A stretch of 64,000 nucleotides of DNA from Rhodamnia argentea (GCF_020921035.1 NC_063159.1:6364501-6428500), one strand, 5' to 3'; shown: positions 32,822 through 44,680, numbered from the stretch's first letter. Translations and numbers: made by a program. Notes: generated by a model from the sequence alone, not told the origin.

Positions 32822-35800
32822 TTCCCTCCCTCTGCGGAAGAACTCGCCCTCGAGTTATGATCGGGATAGAGGGGAGTATCGGGAGAATGATACTCAAATA
32901 AGTCAGCCACATTAAACGTAGGAGAAATGGCGAGATCATCGTGGAGGTCAACCACATAAGCATTGTCGTTGATCTTCTTCAATATTCGGCAAGGACCAAC
33001 CTTCTTGTGCTTCAATTTATTATAAGCACCAACAGGGAAACGCTCCTTTCGCAGAAAAACCATGACCTCATCGCCTACTTCAAAAATCTTTACACGACGC
33101 CGTTTATCAGCATCTTCTTTATACTTTGAATTTGAAGCAGCTAATTGGCGAGTAACATCCGCTTGGATTTCCTGAATTTTGGTCGCCAAATGCTCTGCCG
33201 CAACACTATAGCCTGGAATCTTGGGCAAAGGAACTAAATCCAAAGTATGCTGTGAAGTACGCCCATAGATGATCTCAAAAGGAGATTTTCCGGTGGAACG
33301 GTTAACGTAGTTGTTGAAGGCGAACTCGGCAGGAGCCAAATACCTATCCCACCGCTTGGGCACATCACTACTGAGGCATCGAATGATATCCACCATAATA
33401 CGGTTCACAACTTCGGTCCGACCGTCCGTTTGGGGATGAAAAGAGCTGCTATATTGTAAATTTGTCCCAAACAAACGCCATAAAGTACGCCAAAAATGGC
33501 TTAGGAATTTCGTGTCACGATCAGAAGTGATGGTCTTTGGAACCCCATGCAAACAGACTACCTCACGAAAAAATAAACTTGCCACATGTGAAGCATTCGA
33601 AGTTTTCTTGCAAAGGATAAAGTACACCATCTTGGAGAATCGGTCAACCACCACGAATACAGAATCCGCACCTCGTTGGGTGCGAGGAAGTCCCAATACG
33701 AAATCCATTGAGATATCAACCCACGGACCGGAAGGAACCGGTAAGGGGGTATAGAGGCCGGTGTTCTGAGAATGACCCTTAGCCGCCTGGCAAATATAAC
33801 ACTTGGCAACAAATCGCCCCACGTCACGCTTCGGTTGTGGCCAATAGTACCGTTCCTCCACTAAGGCTACGGTCTTATCACGGCCCAAATGTCCGCCAAG
33901 AGTACCGCCATGAAGCTCTCGAATAAGTTGTTCTCGCAAAGAACTTCGAGGAATACATAATCTATTGCCGAAAAATAAGAACCCGTCCCGAATTATCATA
34001 TCGCCATGGGAACCCGCTTCAGAACACTTCTCCCATATAACACCAAAATCATCATCCTCAGAATAAAGAGAACAGAGTTGATCAAAACCAACCACATCGG
34101 TGCGCATAGTCACGAGTGTCGCAGCACGTCGATTGAGTGCATCCGCCACTTTATTTAAGCGGCCTTCCTTATGACGAAGTACAAAATTAAACTGCTCCAG
34201 AAAGGAAACCTATCGTGCATGCATCCTATTCAAATGCTTTTGACTCTTAATGTATTTAAGAGCTTGATGATCGATATTAAGAACAAACTCTTGCTGGTAA
34301 AGATAGGGCTGCCAATGCTTTATAGCGCGCACTACAGCATAATATTCTTGCTCATATGTAGACCAGCGCCGACGAACTTCATTAAGCTTCTCACTAAAAA
34401 AAACAATAGGCTTACCTTCTTGGGAAAGAACAGCGCCGATACCCACACCCGAAGCATCGCAGTCCAGCTCGAACACTTTCTCAAAATCTGGAAGCATCAA
34501 TACCGGGGCTGTTGAGAGCTTTTCTTTGATAAGCTGAAAACCGGCCGAAGCTTCATCACCCCAATGGAATTTTCCTTTCTTTAAGCAATCGGTGATCGGG
34601 GCCATGATTGTACTGAAATTTCTAATAAAACGTCGGTAGAACGTCGCAAGTCCATGGAAACTTCGAGCCTCGCCAACATTCCGTGGAATTGGCCAATCAC
34701 GAATCACCGCCACCTTTTCTGCATCAACATGGAGACCATCCGCTCCAACAATAAAACCCAAGAAACGAAGTCGCTCGATCATGAAGCTGCACTTCTTCAA
34801 ATTAATAAATAACTGATTTTTCTGCAAGGTCATGAGAACATCCCTCAAGTGCTCTAAGTGATGTCGTTCGTCCGGACTATAAATGAGAATATCATCGAAG
34901 AAAACAACCACGAACTTGCCAATAAAAGGTTTGAGTACCCGAGTCATCAAACGCATAAAAGTACTAGGCGCATTAGCGAGTCCAAACGGCATGACAAGCC
35001 ATTCATACAAACATGCACTCGTCTTAAAGCCTGTTTTCCACTCGTCGCCAAGACGAATGCGAACTTGGTGGTAGCCACTTCGAAGGTCGATCTTCGTAAA
35101 GACCCGTGATCCAGCAAGTCTATCCAGCATATCATCAAGCCGGGGAATTGGAAATCAGTACTTGATAGTTATTCGATTAATGGTACGGCTATCTACGTAC
35201 ATACGCATACTGCCATCTTTCTTCGGCGTGAGAAGTGCGGGTACGGCACAAGGACTTTTACTCTCGCGCAAGAAACCTTTGCGGAGAAGCTCTCCCACCT
35301 GCTCTTGTAAATTCTGGTTCTCCTTTGGATTCATCCGGTAATGCGGCAGATTAGGGAGACCGGCACCTGGTAGAAAGTCAATCTCATGCTGGATATCCCG
35401 CAGAGGAGGTAATCCGTCGGGTAAATCATCCGGCATTACATCATAGAACGCCTTTAGCAAAGGCTTAAGGGCTTCCGGAATACGAGCCACGGTCTGTTTG
35501 TCACCCTTCTCTACCAGCATGTACATCCCTTCACGTTTACGAATATTCAACATAACCCCCGCACGTTGAACAATACCGTAACCGGAACCGTAACCCTGTT
35601 TCTTTGGGGCCCGGGGAGTATCACCCATCGGCTTCAACGTGATTCCGATTTTATTCCATACAAAAGAATACATGTTCTCCCTAGCTCGATGTGTAATATC
35701 CACATCATACTGCCATGGTCGCCCTAATAACACATGACATGCATCCATTTCCACAACATCGCACATAATAGTATCATGATACGACTTTCCAATAGAAATA

Positions 35801-36486
35801 GGTAAACGACATACATGTGTTACCTTAAGCTCATGTCCTTTGCGAATCCACCCGATTGTATAAGGCGCGGAATGTGGCTCCGATCGCAACCGTAAGTGGT
35901 CCACTAAAGCCTTTGACACTATATTCTCACAACTCCCGCTGTCAATTATAACATCGTATACCTTACCATTTACAGTACAACGAGCGCGGAAAAGCTGATT
36001 TCTCCGGGTGTCTTCTATCCGCGGAGCAAGTAATAAATGACGAACAACACAATTCACTTGCTCGCCCACCTCATCTTCCACTTCTTCTTCGTCCACCCAT
36101 TCTTCCTCATACTCCTCCTCTTCATGCTCAACGATATTGGCCATTCTCCAACGGGGACAATCGCTCGAACGATGGCCCAATTCGTTACACTTATAGCACC
36201 TGATCGGTTGCGGCTTGGCATAAGGATTCTGGACGTTTGGAGCACGGTTACTTGCCGCGACCGGTTCCTTAGGTATTCCAGCAACACCTCCCGGCGCTCG
36301 GTTCGTATCACCGGTTTGCTGAGTTGAGGAACCCGAAGTATCAATCTGTTTCCCTTTTTCCGAAAGATCCACGACCAGAATAATTGCTTCCACGAATACT
36401 AGGGCTAGTCCTCTCCAATTGCATCTCAATTTTTCGCGCCATCTCCCGGGCATCTTCAACGGAAAATACACGATGCAAAGAAACAC
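32758..36486 (-). pseudogene. Gypsy pol: knuckle, protease, RT, RNase H, integrase
   Basis: One frame from about 36360 down to 32758 with only two stops. The zinc knuckle CYKCNELGHRSSDC is at about 36195-36155. The protease has DSGSCENIVSKALV (about 35945). The reverse transcriptase starts at LRKGFLRESKSPCAVPALL, has a TGA at 35155-35157 where most relatives have Arg, and goes on with [27 protein letters not shown] and the catalytic [11 protein letters not shown] (F in place of the usual Y). RNase H ([30 protein letters not shown]) ends near a TAG at about 34212, probably a Trp codon originally. Integrase has the HHCC part ([28 protein letters not shown]), then D, D and E in [15 protein letters not shown] and [10 protein letters not shown]. 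The last 21 codons lie in the LTR. Confidence 0.9.
32822..32835 (-). other. Gypsy polypurine tract
   Basis: On the minus strand GCAGAGGGAGGGAA directly precedes the 3' LTR (TGATG). It would prime plus-strand DNA synthesis. Confidence 0.8.
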
Positions 36487-37309
36487 GATCTTGAATATTC
36501 AATCGCAAGCCGTTTATGTACCTAGCAGTTTGTTGCACGTCCGATTCAGCTAGGTTATTGCGGACGGAAAGTCGGAGAAACTCTTCCGTATAGGCTTGGA
36601 CTGTTCGGTTCGTCCGCTTGCAATTCTGAAATTGCTGGAACAGCAGCTGCTCATGATCGGTAGGGAGGAACCGAGATTTCAGCATACGCTTCATGCGATT
36701 CCACATTCGGACGGGAGCCTTTCCTTGTCGACGTCGAGTTAATTGCGTTTGCTCCCACCAAGCCGAGGCACCACCCTTCGCCTTGTACGCAACTAACTTA
36801 ACTTGTCGATCCTCTTCAATCTCCATGGCGTCAAAGAATTTTTCAACTTCCCACAGCCAATCCAGGAAATCTTCGATATTCAAATTCCCGTTAAAGGTTG
36901 GTAGATCTACCTTTAATCGATATTGCTCCGGATCCCGCTGATGTCCTCCATAGCGCCGACCTCCATGGACACGATCATTTTGGAATTCTCTATTCCGCCG
37001 TCCTCTTCGAATAGGCTCGTCTAGGAAATCTTCCTCATCTTTGTCTTCAGAGTCTTCGACATAGTCTACCCGTCTATGTCGGATATTGGCCCCACGATCC
37101 ACAACAACTTCGGGATCACGACCGACGAGAAGTCGATCGGCTGGAAGAACGCCAGGTGCGGGGTTTGTGGATAAACGCCGTATGGCTTCAAGGATTTCTT
37201 GAAACCTACGATCGGTTTGATCCACGAACCGGGTGAACTCAGCCCGTGTAATAGGCTCGCTTTCACGACCCTCAACAACGGGGAGATTAACGTTCGCGTT
37301 ATTGACCAT
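36341..37309 (-). pseudogene. Gypsy gag (frameshifted from pol)
   Basis: ATG at 37309 (VNNANVNLPVVEGRE after it) was chosen because it is the first start after the primer-binding site; the frame continues upstream into the LTR without an obvious start. The Retrotrans_gag domain is clear: FLDWLWEVEKFFDAMEIEED, KLVAYKAKGGASAWWEQTQL, MKRMLKSRFLPTDHEQLLFQ and TVQAYTEEFLRL. It forms the nucleocapsid-like particle. The frame ends at 36341 while the zinc knuckle lies in another frame that overlaps by about 145 bases, so a small indel near 36360 separates gag from pol, either a lesion or, less likely, a programmed shift. Confidence 0.85.
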
Positions 37310-37326
37310 CGTCACAGGAGATGCCC

Positions 37327-37338
37327 GCTCCGATACCA
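37327..37338 (-). other. Gypsy primer-binding site
   Basis: On the minus strand TGGTATCGGAGC, two bases after the 5' LTR; the usual initiator-tRNA-Met site is TGGTATCAGAGC, so one base differs. Confidence 0.85.
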
Positions 37339-37340
37339 AA

Positions 37341-37670
37341 TGACGCAACAAGAAAGCAAAAGCTTGGAACAAACGATTCCAAAACTCGAAATTCTTATTC
37401 AATGATACTCCAATGCCATCAATTACAGAGACGGACGTCCTATATAGTGATAGGACTCCTATTGGAAACCGAATAAGTAAAGATAACATCAAATAAACTG
37501 AATCTAATCTAATCAAACAGAATATTTAAAATTAAAGATAATTAGGAATTTCCTAAAACAGAAAACCGCCGTAAAACTTATCCAAACGAATTTCGAAATG
37601 CCGAGATTATTTCCGACGATTCCGACGATCACGTAATTCTAAATAATCGCACGCCAACTGTTCTACATCA
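37341..37670 (-). repeat. Gypsy 5' LTR
   Basis: 330 bp, 8 mismatches with the 3' LTR, 6 of them transitions, with four clustered within 7 bases at about 37566-37572. Confidence 0.95.
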
Positions 37671-39409
37671 CCTTTGCCTCCCGCTTTGGATTTCAAATTA
37701 CTGTTGGGTGCTATGGTGAGGATGAAGCAATATTCGATGGTGATCGGATTCATAGGGCAGCTACATTCATTAGGGATTGAAGATGATCGTGTTTTGCTAA
37801 GCATTTCCTTGAATTGCTTTTGCCGGTCAAAGCGGGTTGATTTGGGTTTGTCCTTCCTAGGTAGAATCTTGAAGCTTGGCTTTGAAATCAACGTGGTGAC
37901 GTGGAACACCCTAGTCGACGGTCTCTTGATTAACGGCATAATTGATCAAGCATTGAGGCTCCTTGATGATTTGCGGCGAAACAGGCCCGAACCTGATGAG
38001 ACCACGTATGCGACCACTGTAAAGGGTTTATGTCGGGCAGGTAACACCAGACTGGCAATTGAATTACTAACAGAGTGGGAAGAGAGAAGTTGCAAGCTCG
38101 ATACCTTCACGTACGGCATTATAATTGATAGTCTTTGCCAGATGGAACTGATTAGAGAGGCCTTGAGACTCCACGAAAGTATGAGTAGCCAAGGTATCAA
38201 ACCAGATGTTATTACTTACACCTCCTTGATCCATGGTCTGTGCAACATAGGCCAAATGGAAGATGCTCTCGTATTGTTAAAGAAGATGACGAGCGTAGGT
38301 ATCCAACCCAACGTATGCACTTATAACTAGTTGGTTCATTGTCTAAGCAACCTAGGCCAACGAAAAGATGTGACGATATTGTTGGAGGTCATGATGTAGG
38401 CGGGCATTGAGCCAAACATTGTTACTTATACCTCCATCATTTAGGGAGTGTGCACTTCCGGTGAACTGATGGAGGCTCAAAGGTTGCTCACTCATATGGC
38501 GCGGACCAGAGTAATGCCGGATGTTCAAACATTCACTATTTTGATGGATGCACATTGTAAAGAGGGAATGCTTAATGAGGCAGAGTCCATAGTCAATCAT
38601 ATGGTTCAATTAGGTAAAATGCCAAATAATGTCACTTATAATACATTGATGGATGGTTATTGTACGCAAAATAGGATGAGTGATGCTAGGAGAGTACTTA
38701 GTTTGATGGTTGAAATGGGCTGCTCTCCCGATGTTGTTAATTATAACATATTGATTAGCGGATTCTGCAAAGCAAACAGAGTTAATGAGCCAATAACACT
38801 TTTCCTCGAAATGCGTCAAAGGGGCTTGATTCCTAATGCCATCACATATAACACACTCATAAAAGGATATTGTCAAGTTGGGAACCTTCAAGCTGCAGAA
38901 GAGCTACTTAACGACATGCAATCTGATGATCTATGTTTAGATTATTATACCTTAAATGCTTTCTTGGATGGCTTGTGTAAAACACAACAGATTGATAAAG
39001 CCGTGACATTGCTTCGACGTATGGAAGATTTGAAATTAGTGCCAGATGTTGTGACTTATAATATTCTAATGAATGGCCTGTGCAATGATGGAAAACTCAA
39101 AGATGCAATGGAACTGTTTAATTGTTTGCATGCTCGAGGCTTGCAACCTAACAAGTGGACATATTCGATTATTATGAGTGGATTGTGCAAAGGAGGACGC
39201 ACCGGGGAAGCATATCAGCTGTTAAAGGAGATGGAAATGGTGTCACTTACAATACAATGATCCAAGGACTTCTAAAGAACAATAAAAATGCGAGGGCTGC
39301 ACAACTTATCCGTGAAATGGTTGGAATGGGGTTTTCTGCAGATTTATCAACGATGGACTTATGGGTTCAGTATCTCACTATGAATAGAGTTTCTTTCGTT
39401 TCTGAGTAA
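37671..39409 (+). pseudogene. RFL-type PPR gene, copy C, repeat region
   Basis: After the right target duplication (CCTTT) the frame resumes: PPALDFKLLLGAMVRMKQYS, then P-class repeats of about 35 residues, for example VVTWNTLVDGLLINGIIDQA, DVITYTSLIHGLCNIGQMED, NVTYNTLMDGYCTQNRMSDA, DVVNYNILISGFCKANRVNE, AITYNTLIKGYCQVGNLQAA, YTLNAFLDGLCKTQQIDKAV, DVVTYNILMNGLCNDGKLKD. Stops at 38328 (TAG in TYN*LVH), 38396 (M*AG) and 38443 (I*GV), then an uninterrupted 270 codons to 39260. A short deletion shifts the frame near 39235, and the C-terminus (VTYNTMIQGLLKNN...) ends at 39409. Without the insertion and stops it would be near full RFL length of about 600 residues. Family role: binding of mitochondrial RNA, often to silence sterility-causing transcripts. 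Confidence 0.9.
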
Positions 39410-41030
39410 ATCTCCACAGGTCTCCAAAATCTAGCCGGTTTTTCATCTCAAATGTGATGAAATGATGGCATGAGCCAAGTTGACGACACATCTTCCACAG
39501 ATCATCTCACTGAGTCTCACCATCAATTAAGCTGTTTTATGTCTGCAATACTAGAAGTCTTTCTTCATCATGTGGCTTTTTGAGGCATGGAAGGAAGGTG
39601 AAATTTTTTCCTCATTACACCTTGGTTCTGCAAAAAGTCTCTGTATTTAAGTGGTAGGTCTACTCATAGATTAGTGTATCCAGTGCCTAATATTTATCGT
39701 ACAATTAAAATTTGTACACAAATGATAAAGCAGAGTCAGGAGTCGCTTGAATTAAGCAGTTGTGAATAGCACTAACTCTAGGATTGTACTGAAGTTATGC
39801 AATTCAGAAATTCTTTTTGCATCCGATGTCATGGAAATTGTGAAAGAATCAGCGTGCAAAGGGTTAGCCTAAGGAATGATCTGCATTCATTTTGCCCTTT
39901 GAACTGAAGTTGAGTGTGCTTTTGTTTATTATCAATGTAGACAAGGAAAAATTTGTATGAAAATCTACTTGAATTGGCCTCTAACATTTCATTGAAGCTT
40001 CTCTTTTAATAATATCCTCCTCCAGTTAATTCGGGTGGTAGAACAAGAGCTCATTCTAAGAACTCCAACTTCAGATAAGATTTCAGTACTAGCTCTATTA
40101 CAATATGTAGAGAGATGATTTGAGAGTGTCAGTTAGCCCTTTTCTCTTGCTGTTCATTTAAGTAACTGGACGTGCGTCATTCCTTGCTTGTGCCACAAAT
40201 CGTTGGACCAGACTCTAATGCTCTAAATTTAGCTATGATCCCACATGAACATTGATGTCTTAGGATCCCAAACGAGTAATATATATGCTACCCTTTTTAG
40301 TATATCTTGCTAATTGAAGTGAATCAGAAATACCATCAGTGGTAATCACCTGTCTCTTACCTTTTGCTTTATGTCCTTGTCAAGCAAAGTCTATTCTGGA
40401 TGATATTTGTGTTGAAGTTGATACTTCATTTGATGAAAGCTGCTATTTGGGTAAACTCACAAATGGAAAAGAAGACGTTCAATTTCTCTCCTTTTCCTTT
40501 TGTTGTTATTTTGATGAATCTTTCTTGTGATTAGTATATATATGTTCCATTTGCATATTAAGAATACATTACATAAGTGTTCTCTTTATAATTTTACGGT
40601 CATAATTGTGGCTGCGTTCTAATCAGCAATTATTAGTAAAAGCCTATTTGGATGTACATTTAATTCCTGAGATTCATTAAGTGCCAATTAGATATAACTG
40701 TAGTGACTCGTTAGCTCGCGAAGTGGAACTTACCGTTCACAATGGGTTTTTGCTTAATTGCCTATGTCATAGATCTTGAGGTTACTCTAAGTTTTCTCCT
40801 CGTTAGTTGTTTGAAGGTCTTCTGTTACTAGTGGAGAAGAGCTTTGGAGAAGTTTTTGACCGTGAATTATTACGCCAAGGTAATATTGATTATAAACAGA
40901 AACGAAAAAGGACACCAACACTTCCTAAACTTTGGATGAACGTGCAATGGTAATTTTAAAATTTTAATTTGTTCAATATAGTTTGATCTATTTCTAAATA
41001 TTCAATATAGCTCTTTTGTTTGATGAAAAA
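39410..41030 (+). other. Paralogous 3' flank of PPR copy C, first part
   Basis: 39420-39900 aligns with copy A 16500-17860 (without its MULE), and 40690-40840 with copy B 28910-29060. No gene is supported; the short frame at 40339-40530 is not conserved. From about 40915 a repeat similar to copy A 17950-18080 begins. Confidence 0.6.
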
Positions 41031-41140
41031 TAAGGGAGAAAGTCACCAAAAGTCTTTAAACAATTGTGATATGTGTAATCTAGTCCCTAAACTATTGCGA
41101 AACGTGCAATCTAATTCCTAACTTTCAATTTGTTCAATTT

Positions 41141-41186
<46 letters not shown>

Positions 41187-41220
41187 TCTCTCTGTCTCTG
41201 TCTCTCTCTCTCTCTCTCTA
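41031..41220. repeat. TIR-element fragment and (TC)n microsatellite
   Basis: AAGGGAGAAAGTCACC and 'CTAGTCCCTAAACTATTGCG' match the ends of the element at 18077-22508; a nearly pure CT run of about 80 bases (41142-41219) follows, where the other arm would be expected. Confidence 0.65.
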
Positions 41221-41439
41221 GGGGGTTGAACCTGAGAAAAAAAAAATTTTAAATCGAAGGTTGAACCCGAGGTTCAAGTAGTGATTTTAGGTACCATTAG
41301 CATGCAAGGGCCAGGATGTGGTCCAACATGATGACAACATATGCCAGCTCCAATCATCCGTACTGATGGTTCTGTTGAGAATTGTCCATTGTCTTTTTAA
41401 ACGAGCAAGGATTTATTTTTAGTTATCTCCTTTGTGTGG

Positions 41440-41972
41440 TGTATAACAATTTCTGTTCGATCTCTAGTTGAGGTGGTGATTACTCACAGACTTGGTGAGC
41501 TGCTTATTTAGTCCCAAAGGTCATCAATTTTCACCTACCATGGCGTGCGATCCTGTCCACTGGCCCAATTAATTGCAATCCGGGTCTGTCGTTGGTCCAT
41601 AGGTGGGCTGATAATGAATCCGGGGGGAAATCCATGCGCAGTTTCGCACCATCAACCTCCTCTCTCAGCTTCATTGGATTTAAACTGATTGTCAATATAA
41701 ATGAAGCGTTGGTGAGAGCTGAGAACCAAGCGAAACCCAAGTAATCCCTCTCTCTCTCTCTCTCTCTATGAAAAGCCCCTCACTCAATGCTTTGAGAACT
41801 CTCTTGCCAATGGAGATGACGTAAAACGAGGACTCTTACTGCTAGTGCTAGGGTTCTCTCTTGGAATTACTATTGTCGTTGAATGGGAATTTGTGGACAA
41901 GAAGTGGAAATGCGGTTCAAGGACTCAATCAAGTCGCTGGAAGCCAACGTTCAGTTCACCCATACTCTCTAG
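41440..41972 (+). pseudogene. Possible captured first exon of an AIRP2-like RING E3 gene
   Basis: A 21-codon frame at 41910 (MRFKDSIKSLEANVQFTHTL, then TAG) resembles the N-terminus of plant AIRP2-type RING ubiquitin ligases, which open with a similar F-K-D-S-L-K-A-L-E-A-D-I-Q-H-A pattern. The preceding 450 bases, with a CT run at 41745-41767, look like a plant 5' region. Nothing downstream continues the family. The match is short and rests on memory of the family. Confidence 0.3.
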
Positions 41973-42057
41973 TTTGGTTCAACCGATAAGCACCAAGGTC
42001 AATTGGTTGCAAACGATTACGCTTAAATTGCCTTCATTCTTGCGATTACTATATAGA

Positions 42058-43760
42058 TTTTCCTTCTGCATATTAAAAAGTCATTACATGCGAGTGCCAG
42101 CATGGGTTCTCTGCTAAATATCACGTGCATACTTGTGGATGAGTTTTTGTCAGCAATTATGGGTGAAAGTCTATGTAGACATACAGTTAATTCCTGAAAT
42201 TCTATAAGTTCTAACAGATTAGGGAGGGAAGGAGGGATGCTTGATTTCCTAGAAAGTGTGAATCAGTTTGTAATGGCTTCTCTCATTTCATCCAGTCGTA
42301 GAAGAGTTGATGGAGGTAATGGTCTGTTAGTTGGGGAAGGAATGGTCTCTAGTTAGAAATACTACAAAGATCTTTCAAAGCAGCATAAACGTTGCAGAAA
42401 GAAACCCTGAAGAGGTTTTTTCAAACATTTCTGGCATTGCTACTGCAATACCTCTTGGTATAGAACAGTGTATTAAGGTGATCAATATGACAAGATAGAT
42501 TACCAGAGTTGGCGAATGCCTGTCAAAATGAGCATAGAGAGTTAAGGTGATGGAAAAGGAGGGACACCATATTGCTTCGCTTTGAGCTGGTAAGATACGA
42601 ACAGGGAAGGTAATAACGCTCCCAGATGCACTTCGAAAATAAGCTTGATGGAGGCTCTTAAGTTAGTCTCAGATTTTTGTTACTCCAGTTATAATTTATT
42701 TGGAATTTGCATGTGCACTTGATGAAGGCAATTATTCACAAATGGAATTGTAGGGATTACGTTTTTTATACTGTGGAGGTAGGTAATTCAGACACTATTG
42801 CAAATTTTGCTCCAAATTTTTCGCTTATTGGTGACAGAGTCACGAGATGAGCAAGAAAAAAGGCGGGATGGAGCTCATAAAAGTGATCTGATTTTCTGCA
42901 GAAGATGTTTAGAATTTGGAGATCATGTCTCTTTAATTGCAGTGCCATTTCCTGGTTTGAATATCATTCTGCAGTATTGCTTAACAGATAGGATCGATCT
43001 GCGGGACTTGGAACTAGCAGCGAGGTTGGGGACTAATTTGCTTAAGTTGTCACAGATTTCATTATCATCAGAAATTATCTTGGTTGGCATTATTTCTGTT
43101 GTGAAGTTTGGAGCTGCTAGCCATGCAATCTTGTGGACGCAGCTGAGCATGACAATTGTGCAAGGGGTGGGTTTACAACTTCCTGCATTGTTAACACTGT
43201 CCGATTTTACCTTTGGTTTGTGTAGAACTTCTCTGTAACAGGTCTTGGATCCTGCTTTAATAACTTCCACTGTAACAAGTCTTCCAGCTGAGTAAAAGTA
43301 CTCATGGTTTATCATATTTCTTTGAAACAGATCTTGTATCAGGTCAAGTTGTAATCTGGAAAGTGCTTAACTGATTTTCAAAAAAGGAATGAAATTTCAT
43401 GAATTAAAGCATAGGTTTTTCATTGATTACGACAAGATTTTCTCATCGACTCATTTTCCTAAACGTTCCAAACGTATGAAATTGAAGAAAATATCATTTA
43501 CATAGTTAATTTTATGCAGACAAACGGAATCTAGGGTTTGGATGTTCCACCATGACCGGCACATGGCCTGGTTACTAGCAGAAGAATTCTCAAACATTGG
43601 ATTAAAAAATTACTAGCAAGATAAAGTCATAGCTGATTTAGAACTTACCTTTGATAGGTTTAATCTCCAAGTTAACTCAAATTAGGGTCTGCACTTGTGC
43701 ACTTTCTGAATTAACGTTTTGGCTCAGCTGGCTCAGCTGACAACTGGTCCGTGCATTGAT
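42058..43760 (+). other. Paralogous 3' flank of PPR copy C, second part
   Basis: Aligns with copy B 28860-28920 and 29520-30900 (GAAACCCTGAAGAGG, CATTGCTACTGCAATACCTCTTG, GGAGGGACACCATATTGCTTC, GAGCTGGTAAGATAC). The frame at 42798-43238 is not preserved in copy B and has no recognised domain. 42058-42215 also resembles 40546-40700 within the same unit, an internal direct duplication. Confidence 0.55.
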
Positions 43761-44371
43761 AAAAGGGGACTGAAAATGGACCCTATTTACTCAAAATTCA
43801 AGCATATAATTTTCACATTCAGCTTGGCTCTATCTACCATTAATGACTAGATGGGCAAATAGTCCATGTGAGGCTCAACATTCGATGGCTACATCCGATG
43901 TCATTGCTCATTTGGTGGTCCGATTCAATAGCGAGAGAGACTCGAGAGATGTCTCTTTAGTCTTGAATTAGCCCGAGATCAAGGCCGGCCTTGATCTACT
44001 CAGTACATGACGAATGCTAATGAACGCACTCAATTCGTTTGGCAATGATATCCTTATCGGCACGTTGCGCGACCTTAGATCTTTACATGGTACATAAATA
44101 CATTCGTCTACACATGTTATTGAGAATTGTTAATCCTAGCGTTTCTTGTCTGTGATGGTTTGATGCATTCTTCTCTCTCACTTTCTGTCTCGCACACAGG
44201 TCTCATTTTAAAGCTTTCAATTAAATTTGTAGAGGTGGGGTCAGTCACTCTTGAATCTGATGGTCTCGATCCGACAGCATTGAAGGCTAGCAATTCCTGT
44301 GGGTCTACACAAATTCAAAGGCATGGGAACCGGCATTTAAATTAATTACTATATACATAAAATCAACGGGA
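43761..44371. other. No gene seen
   Basis: Mixed-composition DNA between the PPR array and the nsLTP locus; no domain or repeat border supported. Confidence 0.4.
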
Positions 44372-44680
44372 TGATTATCACAAAATTCTAAATATTTTTA
44401 CGATTTGTCAATTTAGCCCTAAATCTTTTAATTATGTCAATTTAATCATAAACCTTTTGAAAATTTTTCCAATTTAATCATAAACTCATTGCTTGGATAA
44501 TTACGTTGATAAATTGTCAATAAATTTAGGATTTAGTTGACAAATCATCTAAGAGTTTAAGAATAAATTGGTATAATTAAAAGTTTTAAAACTAAATTAG
44601 CATAATTTAAATATCTAGGACTGAATTGACCATTATATAATAGGTCTAAAACTTTTTGGGCAATTGCCTCGACAGTCAAT
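44372..44680. mobile_element. MITE-like inverted repeat
   Basis: Left 'TTTGTCAATTTAGCCCTAAATC...' units and right inverse units ('GGACTGAATTGACCATTATA...AATAGGTCTAAAACTTT') of about 35 bp. The same phrases bound the element at 47268-47991, so this is probably a core-less relative. Borders are approximate. Confidence 0.45.

Larger units (their letters stand above)
32492..37670 (-). mobile_element. Ty3/gypsy (chromovirus, CRM-like) retrotransposon, complete
   Basis: 5179 bp, coding strand minus. Two 330-bp LTRs (32492-32821 and 37341-37670) differ at 8 positions by eye (about 2.4 percent). Both begin TGACGCAACA and end TCTACATCA on the plus strand. The 5-bp duplication CCTTT (32487-32491, 37671-37675) is perfect. 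Primer-binding site at 37327-37338 and polypurine tract at 32822-32835 are present. Domains in order gag, zinc knuckle, protease, reverse transcriptase, RNase H, integrase give the Ty3/gypsy order. The integrase end ([19 protein letters not shown], then FNVADL) and the overlap of coding sequence with the LTR suggest the CRM clade. It disrupts PPR copy C. One frameshift and two stops make it non-autonomous. Confidence 0.95.

Noticed and set aside
36341-36486. Programmed frameshift between gag and pol in the gypsy element
   Set aside because: Chromovirus elements usually have one continuous frame and no slippery site was evident; a simple indel is more likely.
42798-43238. 146-codon frame downstream of PPR copy C
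   Set aside because: The homologous stretch in PPR unit B does not keep the frame, so it is unlikely to be a gene.
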